Shown here: in pieces, positions 56,583-64,000 of the stretch
How positions within the stretch are numbered: the first letter of the stretch is position 1
How the letters are laid out: every line of letters begins with the position of its first letter
DNA from: Bacillota bacterium
GTDB taxonomy: Bacteria; Bacillota; Clostridia; Acetivibrionales; DSM-1351
Direction: 5' to 3'
Assembly (NCBI GenBank): GCA_023390335.1
Contig: JAEWCZ010000066.1
Span: forward strand, 372,001-436,000
DNA: 64,000 bases
Translations under genes and position numbers: made by a program
The notes under the pieces: model-generated
What the model was told of the DNA's origin: nothing
Databases searched by the model: none
What the model saw: the letters and a program-made list of their open reading frames with translations, nothing else

Positions 56583-57218
56583 ATGAAGTCTGATCTTGAG
56601 ATACAGAAAGAAATATGTGAAATTGGCAGAAGAATGTATAAAAATGGTTTTGTAGCTGCTAATGATGGCAATATAACGGTAAAGGTTAGTGAAAATGAAA
56701 TTTGGGCTACTCCCACAGGTGTAAGTAAAGGATATATGACTTCCGATATGCTAATAAAAGTAGACTCTGACGGAAATGTTATCCAGGGAACCTGGAAACC
56801 ATCTTCTGAATTAAAAATGCATCTGCGTGTTTATAAAGAGAGGCCAGACATAGGAGCAGTAGTACATGCACATCCACCTACAGCAACAGGTTTTGCTGTT
56901 GCCAGGATTTCATTAGATAAATATACTACTCCTGAGGCGATACTAACATTTGGAAAAGTACCATTGGTGCCGTACGGTACACCTTCTACGGATGAGATAC
57001 CTGATGCAGTAAGTAAGTATTTGCAGCACAATGATGCATTTCTGCTTGAAAATCACGGTGCGTTGACTGTAGGCTGTGATTTAATGGATGCATATTTTAA
57101 AATGGAGACAATTGAAATTTCATCTAAAATCAGTTTGGTTGCAAGACTATTAGGTGGCGAAAGGGAACTTAATTCTGAACAGATAGAGAAACTCTTTAAA
57201 ATCAAGAACAAAAAATAA
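56583..57218 (+). CDS. Class II (zinc) aldolase, FucA/MtnB/Ald2-like
   Basis: 211 residues of the class II aldolase/adducin family. Zinc ligands: His95 and His97 in V-H-A-H-P-P and His158 in E-N-H-G; the catalytic acid is Glu76 in P-S-S-E-L-K-M-H, as in fuculose-phosphate aldolase. It cleaves a ketose 1-phosphate to DHAP and an aldehyde. With the phosphorylase and isomerase genes 2-4 kb upstream, 5-deoxyribulose 1-phosphate (giving acetaldehyde) or methylthioribulose 1-phosphate (giving methylthioacetaldehyde) are likely substrates; fuculose phosphate is the alternative. Start ATG after AGAGAGGT. It is separated from the other two salvage genes by tag and the minus-strand gene. Confidence 0.88.
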   Translation: MKSDLEIQKEICEIGRRMYKNGFVAANDGNITVKVSENEIWATPTGVSKGYMTSDMLIKVDSDGNVIQGTWKPSSELKMHLRVYKERPDIGAVVHAHPPTATGFAVARISLDKYTTPEAILTFGKVPLVPYGTPSTDEIPDAVSKYLQHNDAFLLENHGALTVGCDLMDAYFKMETIEISSKISLVARLLGGERELNSEQIEKLFKIKNKK

Positions 57219-57261
57219 GGACAGAATCATATCATAGAATAATTTCTGAGGAGAAATAGGT

Positions 57262-58545
57262 ATGGATGGCTTATTATTAATTTTATCACAAGTTGCAATA
57301 ATGGCTGGAGTGGCACTTGTTTTTGGAGGAATTGCTCTTAAACTAAGACAACCAGCTGTTATAGGTGAAATACTGGGTGGAATAATTGTTGGTCCGTCGA
57401 TTTTTGGTATGTTATCCCCAGAATTATTTTCTAGAGTATTTCCGTATAAACAATGTATTTCAGATGAATTCGGTTATTTTATTCAGGCTGGAATGCTTTT
57501 GTTTATGTTTATGGCAGGTCTTGAAATAAATTTTCGCTCATTATGGCGCAAAAGAAAAGCTGTTATATTTACTGCTATTCCGAGCATGGTCATTCCTATC
57601 ATTCAAGGAATTTTAATGGTTATAGTATTAAAGGATATCGTATACACTTCACCTAAAATTGGTTTTGCACCTTTTTCATTGTTAATAGGTATCATGTATT
57701 CAATATCGGCTCTTCCGGTAATTGTGAGAATTTTAATAGATATTAAAATGATTAAAACTGATTTAGGCACAATAATTCTTGGAGCGGCAACTTTGAATGA
57801 TCTGATTGGATGGACACTCTTTGCAGCGCTTATGGGTATTGTAGTAACAAACGATGCATCTGCAACCACTATTCTAATTTCTATATTAAGAGTTGGGGTA
57901 TTTTCTTTTTTAGTTATGTACTTAGGACAAAAGCTATCATTTAAAATACTGAGGTGCACAAAAAGGTTTTTGTCTTGGCCTACAGGAAACATTTTAATGA
58001 TTGTTTTTTTAATATTTGGGTTATCGTTTATAGCGGAAAAATTGGGAATCCATCCATTTTTTGCAGTATTTATACTTGGTATAGCAGTAAGAAGAACCTT
58101 CAGATTAAAAGGTACAGTAATCGCTAAAACTTTTCAAAACATGGCATTAGGTCTTTTTGCACCGCTTTATTTTGTTTCAATAGGACTAAAAGCAAATTTT
58201 ATATTAGATTTTAATCTTGTTTTGGTTATTAGTGTTTTATTAATAGCATGTACGGGAAAAATATTTGGAGCTGGATTAGGAGCATATTTGGCGGGGCTGA
58301 ATTTAAAAAATTCGTTAAGCATTGGGTTTGGTTTAAATGCGCGAGGTGCAATTGAGATTGTTATAGCATCTCTGGCTATGGATGCTCAAATCATTGACCA
58401 TAGATTATTTGTAGCATTTGTTATTATGTCGATTGTAACATCGGTTATAAGCGGAAGTATGCTGAAATTTCTTAATGTAAGAAAAGAAGATAATAAGGAA
58501 TGTATCGAATCAGATGTACAAAATGAACTTAAAAATGTCGGGTAA
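57262..58545 (+). CDS. Cation:proton antiporter (CPA2 / KefB-NapA type)
   Basis: 427 residues, about twelve membrane segments. It begins with a hydrophobic segment and K-L-R-Q-P-A-V-I-G-E-I-L-G-G-I-I-V-G-P, the diagnostic CPA2 motif. A-T-L-N-D-L-I-G-W provides the conserved Asp of the transport site, and G-L-N-A-R-G-A-I-E-I-V lies near the end. It exchanges Na+ or K+ for H+ across the cytoplasmic membrane. It has no C-terminal RCK/TrkA domain, unlike KefB/C. The ribosome site is GAGGAG, 43 bases after the aldolase. Probably ion and pH homeostasis, unrelated to the pathway genes. Confidence 0.9.
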   Translation: MDGLLLILSQVAIMAGVALVFGGIALKLRQPAVIGEILGGIIVGPSIFGMLSPELFSRVFPYKQCISDEFGYFIQAGMLLFMFMAGLEINFRSLWRKRKAVIFTAIPSMVIPIIQGILMVIVLKDIVYTSPKIGFAPFSLLIGIMYSISALPVIVRILIDIKMIKTDLGTIILGAATLNDLIGWTLFAALMGIVVTNDASATTILISILRVGVFSFLVMYLGQKLSFKILRCTKRFLSWPTGNILMIVFLIFGLSFIAEKLGIHPFFAVFILGIAVRRTFRLKGTVIAKTFQNMALGLFAPLYFVSIGLKANFILDFNLVLVISVLLIACTGKIFGAGLGAYLAGLNLKNSLSIGFGLNARGAIEIVIASLAMDAQIIDHRLFVAFVIMSIVTSVISGSMLKFLNVRKEDNKECIESDVQNELKNVG

Positions 58546-58842
58546 TTTCACAATAAGATTGACATGGTGTTCTTATAATTAAATGTAATATATACAAAGC
58601 CGGCCAAGTAAGAGTTTAGGTGCCGGTTTTTTACGTGTATAGATAAAATGCCTGAGTGATTTTATTCAAGCTTATTTTGTTATATAATTGAAGGTACTAA
58701 AAAATTTTTTCAAGAATATCTAAGATTATATATAGAAATACTAGGTAGGGAAATCAGTATATACCACCAAATATTTACATAACACAATTAATGTTGATAC
58801 CATAATAGCATATGGGAAGGATACATAAGAAGGGAACAAAGA
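58546..58842 (+). other. 297-base spacer between antiporter and GGDEF gene
   Basis: It contains an intrinsic terminator (58596-58634) and about 200 bases of AT-rich DNA. A TTGACA at 58559-58564 has no suitable -10 ahead of the terminator. The promoter of the GGDEF gene must lie in 58640-58830 but I cannot place it. No riboswitch fold recognised. Confidence 0.5.
58596..58634 (+). terminator. Intrinsic terminator after the antiporter gene
   Basis: AAAGCCGGC (from 58596) pairs with GCCGGTTTT (to 58630), loop about 17 bases, right arm merging into a T-run. It ends the aldolase-antiporter transcript. Confidence 0.75.
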
Positions 58843-59931
58843 ATGTTAAGTGATCTGATAATAAATGCAGCTATACTTATTTCTTTTTTGAGCATAGCAA
58901 ATCAATTGTATAGAGACCGGGATTCAGAAATACAATCCCGACCTCTTTTTAGGATTTTAGCCGGAGTTGTATGTGGAATTTTAGGTATACTGCTAATGTG
59001 GTATAGTGTTAGAATCCAAAATAGAACATTGGTGGATTTTAGAAATATTGCCACCTTACTGGCTGCTGCTGTTGGAGGAGGATTGTCTGCGGTTATTTCA
59101 GGCCTTGTAATGGGAGGTTTTAGAATTGTATTTTTTGGACTTAACAAATATTCTGAGGCGGGAGCAGTTCTTATTATATTGGTAACAGTAGGCATTACGT
59201 TGATTTTTAAAACAAAAAAATCACTGGGAAGGAAATGGCTATTATCTACGATATACATGACCATTGTTAGCTGTGGTGTTTACTTTTATATTTTTCAAAA
59301 AAACATCCGAATCCTTTATACAATATATCCTTACTTTATTCTTGGAACTGCTGTTGTCAGTTATACAGTATACAAATATATGATATATCTAAATAATATG
59401 AGTTTATTATTTAGAAAATTAAAAGATGAATCAACCAAAGATTATCTGACAGGCCTTAACAATGTAAGGGAATTTGACAAATTATTCAGACTTGTGATTG
59501 AAAAGGCCGTAAGCAATAATCAAAAATTCTCTTTACTCCTGATAGATATAGATTTTTTTAAAAAAATTAACGATACACACGGTCATCAGGCGGGAGATAA
59601 AGTTCTAAAAGAGATTGGAAAAATATTAAGACACAATTGCAGAGCAGATGACAAGATATCTCGTAACGGAGGTGAAGAATTCTCCATATTGCTTGAAAAT
59701 GCTTCAAACAGCAAGGCTATCGAGATAGCTGAAAGGATTAGGAAAATAATTGCAGAAAATGAGTTTGAGATTTCTAGTGGTAAGAAAATTAAAGTAACAG
59801 TGTCCATAGGTATATGTTCTTATCCTGAAACGGTCACAGATATAACCCAGATAATTGAAAGGGCTGATGTGGCTCTTTACAAAGCAAAGCGTAATGGAAG
59901 GAATCTTGTGGTTACAGATAAAGTTTTATAA
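58843..59931 (+). CDS. Membrane diguanylate cyclase: 5TMR-LYT-like sensor + GGDEF
   Basis: 362 residues. The N-terminal ~190 residues contain five to six membrane helices, with N-R-T-L-V-D-F-R-N-I-A and G-G-L-S-A-V-I-S-G-L-V-M-G-G-F-R patterns typical of the 5TM-5TMR_LYT receptor domain. The C-terminal GGDEF domain has T-K-D-Y-L-T-G-L-N-N, D-I-D-F-F-K-K-I-N-D-T-H-G-H and an active site of R-N-G-G-E-E-F near residue 276 (GGEEF is active). It should make cyclic di-GMP from two GTP in response to an unknown signal at the membrane. The PilZ gene next door is a natural effector. No obvious RxxD product-inhibition site. Confidence 0.92.
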   Translation: MLSDLIINAAILISFLSIANQLYRDRDSEIQSRPLFRILAGVVCGILGILLMWYSVRIQNRTLVDFRNIATLLAAAVGGGLSAVISGLVMGGFRIVFFGLNKYSEAGAVLIILVTVGITLIFKTKKSLGRKWLLSTIYMTIVSCGVYFYIFQKNIRILYTIYPYFILGTAVVSYTVYKYMIYLNNMSLLFRKLKDESTKDYLTGLNNVREFDKLFRLVIEKAVSNNQKFSLLLIDIDFFKKINDTHGHQAGDKVLKEIGKILRHNCRADDKISRNGGEEFSILLENASNSKAIEIAERIRKIIAENEFEISSGKKIKVTVSIGICSYPETVTDITQIIERADVALYKAKRNGRNLVVTDKVL

Positions 59932-60118
59932 TAATAATTTATAAAATTGTTTTTAAAAAGTATATAAATTTCCTAAAATATGTAAATAGTTCATGCAATT
60001 CCCATAAATAGTCTTGTTCAAGAAATTAGAATGTGCTATTCTTTTATCAGTAGAATAAGTATTTAATATACAATTTTAACTTAATATTATGTATATGTAT
60101 TTTGTACGGGAGGAAGGT

Positions 60119-60760
60119 ATGGAAAAGTTGAACTTAGTAATAAGACATTATAATAAGGTCAAACCTATGCACTGTACTATCGTGAGCGGTGATACCCAAA
60201 AAGTATTCACTGTTAAGTTATGTGAAGAAGAAAAAAACGGTGCTGAAATTCTCAAAGGAGACCCCGTGCTCATTGGCTTTCTTAATAGTGACGAAACTCT
60301 TTACCTAAGTGGAGGCAATGTCGTAGGCGCTATACCAAAAGAAGAAGAATACATAATCCATGCAAATAATCCTGAGAATATAGCTTTTGAAACGGAAAGA
60401 AGACAATACGAAAGATTTCCTACTTCACTAACTGGTGAAATTAAGCTTGCAAATTCTAGTAAAAGAGAACCTATATGTATAAAGGATTTTAGTTATGCAG
60501 GCATGTGCATATATTCTACCGATGATTTCAATAAAGAAGATGAAGTTGAGATTAGTGCTTTCCTGAGTAATAGTGTTATCAAATATGATGCTACCATAGT
60601 TAGAAAGACGGTTAACTTTGGTAGATGTGAGTATGGTGTACAGCTGATGCACAGGGATAAAAACTCAATGTATTCGACTCAGAATCAATTGACATCTTTT
60701 ATACTCAGTGAAAAAGAGATTATGTACAGGCATTTACTAAGTGCAAATTTTAAATTGTAA
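60119..60760 (+). CDS. PilZ-domain c-di-GMP receptor with YcgR-like N-terminal domain
   Basis: Start ATG 60119, 6 bases after GGAGG; an ATG at 60089 lies upstream of that site. About 213 residues. An N-terminal beta-barrel of the YcgR_2 kind (about 1-90) precedes a PilZ domain. The c-di-GMP motifs are R-R-Q-Y-E-R-F (Rx3R, near residue 94) and D-F-S-Y-A-G-M (D/NxSxxG, near residue 122). YcgR-type proteins slow or steer the flagellar motor when c-di-GMP is high. The neighbourhood of a diguanylate cyclase and che genes fits a role in motility. Confidence 0.9.
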   Translation: MEKLNLVIRHYNKVKPMHCTIVSGDTQKVFTVKLCEEEKNGAEILKGDPVLIGFLNSDETLYLSGGNVVGAIPKEEEYIIHANNPENIAFETERRQYERFPTSLTGEIKLANSSKREPICIKDFSYAGMCIYSTDDFNKEDEVEISAFLSNSVIKYDATIVRKTVNFGRCEYGVQLMHRDKNSMYSTQNQLTSFILSEKEIMYRHLLSANFKL

Positions 60761-60889
60761 AGTTAATATAATGAAATTATAACTGGCGCATTTTATTGGA
60801 TATGGAAATAGTTGTACCAATAATTTTTTATGAACTTATGTACACTAATATTAAATTCATAAAAATATGTAACAAACAGGGAGATAAAT

Positions 60890-61534
60890 ATGAAAGAATA
60901 CAGAGTAATGGATAACATATACCTTTTTAATAGTTATATTGATGCAATAGATCTGTCATTCAATCAGTTTCTTGTTATAACGCCCAATCCAATACTAATT
61001 CATACAGGGACTATAGATCGGACGGAAGTGTTACTTCCAAAAATCAAGGAAGTATTGGGAAATCGCCCTTTAGAGTATGTGTTTATTTCACATTTTGAAT
61101 CAGACGAGTGCGGTGGACTAGCACTTTTAAAAAATTACTATCCTGAAATAAAAGCTATATGTTCTCAGATAACGGCAAGACAACTTATGGGCTTTGGTAT
61201 TTCTTCTAACATTGCAGTTGTCAATCCTCAGGATAAGATGAAAATTGGTGACAGCTTATTTGAATTCATATCATATCCTTCTGAAATGCATCTCTGGGAA
61301 GGTTTGATGGCTTTTGAAACAAAACAGCAAATACTGTATAGCAGTGATATATTCACCAGAGCGGGTAAAATTGATAATCCCATTATAAATTCAAATATAC
61401 ATGAGGAGATAAAAAATATTGACCTGCAAAAAGTGCCGTCTCATGAAGCTCTGGAACGGATGAAAGAAGACATTTCAACACTACAGATAAAATATCTGAT
61501 GCCTGGTCACGGACCATGCGTGAAGCTTTTCTAA
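60890..61534 (+). CDS. Diiron metallo-beta-lactamase-fold protein, ODP/FprA-like without flavodoxin domain
   Basis: 214 residues: the metallo-beta-lactamase half of flavo-diiron proteins, without the flavodoxin half. Putative diiron ligands are His68, Glu70 and Asp72 (H-F-E-S-D-E-C-G-G, the HxExD motif), His134 (E-M-H-L-W-E), Asp153 (Y-S-S-D-I-F) and His207 (M-P-G-H-G-P). The residue after Asp72, usually His in FprA, is Glu73. Stand-alone proteins of this type near che genes are known as oxygen-binding diiron proteins (ODP), which act as oxygen sensors for chemotaxis in spirochetes. The cheY and cheA genes follow directly. Oxygen or NO reductase activity with a separate electron donor is the alternative. 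Confidence 0.8.
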   Translation: MKEYRVMDNIYLFNSYIDAIDLSFNQFLVITPNPILIHTGTIDRTEVLLPKIKEVLGNRPLEYVFISHFESDECGGLALLKNYYPEIKAICSQITARQLMGFGISSNIAVVNPQDKMKIGDSLFEFISYPSEMHLWEGLMAFETKQQILYSSDIFTRAGKIDNPIINSNIHEEIKNIDLQKVPSHEALERMKEDISTLQIKYLMPGHGPCVKLF

Positions 61535-61654
61535 AAATATCTATAGTTTCTTAAAAAGTAAATAGTTGACATAAACACTGGATAAATTTATAATATGTTT
61601 GTAAACATAAGTCAAATAATAGACAAATTATGTAAATAAATTTAACTTTGAAAT

Positions 61655-61684
61655 AGGCGGAATTCATTTTTATGGATTTCGCCT
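61655..61684 (+). promoter_or_regulatory. Leader hairpin just before the cheY ribosome site
   Basis: AGGCGGAATTCAT (61655-61667) and ATGGATTTCGCCT (61672-61684) form a 13-bp RNA stem (two G-U pairs) with a 4-base loop, ending about 6 bases before AAAGGA. No U-tract follows. It could affect translation of cheY. It also covers an in-frame upstream ATG (61672), arguing against that start. Confidence 0.45.
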
Positions 61685-61704
61685 TCAGTGAAAGGATACA
61701 TAAA

Positions 61705-62070
61705 ATGGGTAAAAAGGTTCTTATTGTTGATGATACTGTTTTTATGCGTACTTCATTAAGGCTATTACTTGAAAGGAATGGCTTTGAAGTTGTCGGCGAG
61801 GCTGATAATGGTCTTTCAGCTATTAATAAGTACAGGGAATTTATACCTGATGTAGTAACAATGGATATTACAATGCCAGAAATGGATGGACTACAGGCTT
61901 TACAAGCTATCAAGGGAATTAATCCTAATGCAAAGGTAGTAATGGTTTCTGCAATGGGGCAGGAAGCTCAGGTTAGAGAATCCATATTGTATGGAGCTAT
62001 AAGCTTTATTGTTAAACCATATAAAGACGAGCATATTATAAACACAATAAGAAAAATTGCTGATGCATAA
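61705..62070 (+). CDS. cheY: CheY-like chemotaxis response regulator
   Basis: Start ATG 61705 after AAAGGA; the in-frame ATG at 61672 lies in a hairpin and would add residues unlike any receiver domain. 121 residues, a single receiver domain: L-I-V-D-D-T acidic pocket, phospho-acceptor Asp54 in T-M-D-I-T-M-P-E-M-D-G, Ser in M-V-S-A-M-G and Lys in I-V-K-P-Y-K. No output domain. The following gene is a CheA kinase. The Q-E-A-Q-V-R-E-S helix is like CheY of Thermotoga and clostridia, which controls the flagellar motor. Confidence 0.92.
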   Translation: MGKKVLIVDDTVFMRTSLRLLLERNGFEVVGEADNGLSAINKYREFIPDVVTMDITMPEMDGLQALQAIKGINPNAKVVMVSAMGQEAQVRESILYGAISFIVKPYKDEHIINTIRKIADA

Positions 62071-62114
62071 CTTTTCTTTTTTTAATCAGTAATTATGTAT
62101 GTGGAGGGTACATT

Positions 62115-64000
62115 ATGTCAGAGCAATCCAACAATGAGCCGATGCTTGAGATATATTTGTATGAGACTGATCAACTTATAGAACAGCTTGAAAATATTAT
62201 TATTGAAAGTGAAAAAGTCGGTAATTATACGTGTGAAACTATAAACGAAATATTTCGAATAATGCATACCATTAAAGGTTCTTCTGCCATGATGTGTTTT
62301 AGCCAAATCTCAACTTTGGCACACGCCCTTGAGGATTTATTCTTTTTTATACGAGCAGAAAAAAATCAATATGTTAATTTTTCTGCCATATCAGACATGG
62401 TCCTGGATGGTGTGGACTTTATTAAGGTTGAATTGCAAAAAATAAAAGGAAACAATATTGCGGATGGTAAAGCAGATAATCTTATAGCTGGTATAAGAGA
62501 TCTTTTAAGCTACATAAAAAGAGACAGCGGTGAAAAGAAAGTAAATAAAAATAGTTCATGTACAAAGCAGGCGAATGCTTTAGTCAGCACTGTACGAAAA
62601 GAATTTCAGGCAAAAATCCGTTTTGAAGATGGATGTGAAATGGAGAATATCCGTGCATATTCGGTTATTCATAATTTAAAGCAAATCACAGAAGACTTAT
62701 ATTATATACCTGAAGATATAATTGATGACGATAACAGCTCAAATATTATCCAAAAAAACGGTTTCAAAATATTTTTCAATTCAGATAAGACATATGAAGA
62801 ACTACTCAACTTTTTCAACCAAATAATTTTCTTAAAGGATTTGGAACTGGTTAAAAACAATAGTAAATCCAGCGAAAAGCATGAGGAGGTAAATAACAAA
62901 TCCCAAGACGGAATGAGAACATGTACCTCTATGCAGCAAAGTATGATAAGCGTTAGTGTCTCAAAGCTTGATACGCTTATGGATCTTGTTGGGGAAATGG
63001 TTATTGCTGAAGCCATGGTTACACAAAATCCTGATTTGAAAAATCTAGAACTGCCGGATTTTTATAAGGCAGTGCGTCAAATGCGAAAAATCCATAATGA
63101 AATTCAGCAAATGGTTATGTCTATAAGAATGGTGCCTTTAGCAACTTCGTTTCATAAAATGCACAGGGTAGTACGTGATATGTGTAAAAAGCTTGATAAA
63201 AAGGTGGAGCTGGTTTTAGTCGGAGAGGACACAGAGGTTGATAAAAATATTATTGAACATATTTCAGACCCGCTAATGCATCTCATAAGAAATTCCATAG
63301 ACCACGGAATAGAAACTGCACAGGAAAGAGCAGCAGCAGGAAAACCTGAATATGGTACTCTGACCCTTGAGGCGAAGAATTCCGGCGGTGATGTATTGAT
63401 TATGGTAAAAGATGACGGGCGGGGACTTGATAAGAACTCAATTATAAGTAAAGCAATAGAACATGGTCTTATACAAAAGCCTGAAAATGAAATGCTGGAT
63501 AAGGAAATATACAATTTGATTTTTCTTCCTGGATTTACTACAAACAGTGATATCACTGAATTTTCAGGCAGAGGCGTAGGAATGGATGTGGTTGCAAAGA
63601 ATATAGAAGCTGTTGGGGGAAGTGTATCTATTGACAGTATTCAAGGAAAAGGTACTGTAATTACGCTGAAAATTCCCCTTACATTGGCTATTATTGATGG
63701 TATGAACATAAAAGTAGGCAATTCACGTTTTACAATACCTACAACTGCTATCAAGGAGTCTTTCCGACCAAGTAAAAATGACTTGATTACCGACCCCGAT
63801 GAAAATGAGATGATAATGGTAAGGGGAGTATGTTATCCGGTATACAGGCTTCATCGCATTTATAACATTAAAACCGAAATAACGGAATTTAACCAAGGAA
63901 TATTATTGATGGTGGAACAGGACGAAAAAGCCATATGTATCTTTGCCGACGAATTGCTTGGCCAGCAGCAGGTGGTTGTTAAAACACTGCCTCCATATAT
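62115..64000 (+). CDS. cheA: CheA chemotaxis histidine kinase, 3' end outside the window
   Basis: The frame opens at ATG 62115 (9 bases after TGGAGGG) and runs without stop to the right edge, 628 codons. Domains: HPt P1 with phospho-acceptor His51 in I-M-H-T-I-K-G-S-S; a variable P2-like linker region; dimerisation helices (S-K-L-D-T-L-M-D-L-V-G-E-M-V, near 278); ATPase with N box H-L-I-R-N-S-I-D-H-G (near 387), D-D-G-R-G-L-D and G-R-G-V-G-M-D-V-V; and a CheW-like domain from about residue 525, cut off at the end. It phosphorylates CheY in response to receptor arrays. P2 looks short or diverged. Adjacent cheY and the diiron protein suggest an oxygen-tuned chemotaxis unit. Confidence 0.95.
   Translation, partial: MSEQSNNEPMLEIYLYETDQLIEQLENIIIESEKVGNYTCETINEIFRIMHTIKGSSAMMCFSQISTLAHALEDLFFFIRAEKNQYVNFSAISDMVLDGVDFIKVELQKIKGNNIADGKADNLIAGIRDLLSYIKRDSGEKKVNKNSSCTKQANALVSTVRKEFQAKIRFEDGCEMENIRAYSVIHNLKQITEDLYYIPEDIIDDDNSSNIIQKNGFKIFFNSDKTYEELLNFFNQIIFLKDLELVKNNSKSSEKHEEVNNKSQDGMRTCTSMQQSMISVSVSKLDTLMDLVGEMVIAEAMVTQNPDLKNLELPDFYKAVRQMRKIHNEIQQMVMSIRMVPLATSFHKMHRVVRDMCKKLDKKVELVLVGEDTEVDKNIIEHISDPLMHLIRNSIDHGIETAQERAAAGKPEYGTLTLEAKNSGGDVLIMVKDDGRGLDKNSIISKAIEHGLIQKPENEMLDKEIYNLIFLPGFTTNSDITEFSGRGVGMDVVAKNIEAVGGSVSIDSIQGKGTVITLKIPLTLAIIDGMNIKVGNSRFTIPTTAIKESFRPSKNDLITDPDENEMIMVRGVCYPVYRLHRIYNIKTEITEFNQGILLMVEQDEKAICIFADELLGQQQVVVKTLPPY

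Noticed and set aside
1..64000. CRISPR arrays, transposases, integrases, tRNA or rRNA genes
   Set aside because: Read through for regular spaced repeats, transposase motifs and RNA-gene signatures; none seen, though a small tRNA could be missed by eye.

Overview
The window comes from an AT-rich, low-GC Gram-positive anaerobe. A cellulolytic Clostridia genus of the Ruminiclostridium type fits best. The evidence is strong AGGAGG ribosome sites, TTGACA/TATAAT-type promoters, a surface-layer-anchored GH10 xylanase with several carbohydrate-binding modules, copper-amine-oxidase-N/TPR surface proteins, and a c-di-GMP/chemotaxis set with a diiron oxygen-sensor-like protein. The genus is inferred from gene content only. 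I saw no rRNA, tRNA, insertion sequence, integrase or CRISPR array.

Layout. (1) 1-4054: two tandem paralogous TPR proteins, the first cut by the left edge. (2) 4280-33669: a tightly packed, probably single-transcript, lipo-peptide/polyketide cluster. It holds a PvdE/SyrD-type exporter, an exported Ntn-hydrolase, a FAAL-ACP-C-A-PCP-KS-KR-DH-ACP megasynthase, a KS-(dead AT)-ACP module, a docking-C-FkbH-PCP-C-A-PCP-E synthetase, a free-standing AT, and two paralogous MGT-type glycosyltransferases flanking a carrier-BtrH-like fusion protein. There is no thioesterase. (3) 33738-37189: response regulator, two-gene ABC transporter and histidine kinase, plausibly sensing or resisting the product. (4) 37554-40703: the xylanase. 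(5) 41020-52677: a second, compact pathway made of discrete parts. It has three more BtrH-like proteins (a fourth, minus-strand copy lies further right in block 6), a three-gene ABC-2 exporter, two stand-alone carrier proteins, a VOC protein, a radical SAM/SPASM enzyme, a truncated C-A synthetase, an MGDG-synthase/MurG-like glycosyltransferase and a zinc-ribbon protein. (6) 52820-58545: nucleoside phosphorylase, MtnA-like isomerase and class II aldolase (a possible 5'-deoxyadenosine/methylthioadenosine salvage set), interrupted by a DNA glycosylase and the minus-strand BtrH-like gene, then a cation/proton antiporter. (7) 58843-64000: GGDEF, PilZ, diiron metallo-beta-lactamase-fold protein, CheY and CheA, the last cut by the right edge.

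How the parts fit. In cluster 1 a fatty acid is activated by the FAAL and condensed with a predicted glycine. It is then extended by two malonyl units supplied by the free-standing AT, because both PKS modules have lost their own AT: one by clean deletion, one by decay that removed the catalytic Ser and His. The last protein is predicted to add a glyceryl unit (FkbH domain) and D-serine. Glycosylation by the two MGT enzymes and export follow. The exporter family, the acyl start and the exported Ntn-hydrolase together recall pyoverdine maturation, where an acyl chain is removed outside the cytoplasm.

The most novel theme is the repeated use of BtrH-like (papain-fold acyltransferase-like) proteins next to carrier proteins. 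Five occur in the window, shared between both biosynthetic loci, and one is fused to its own carrier domain. The second locus (41-52.7 kb) does not match any pathway I can name and is the best candidate for an undescribed system.
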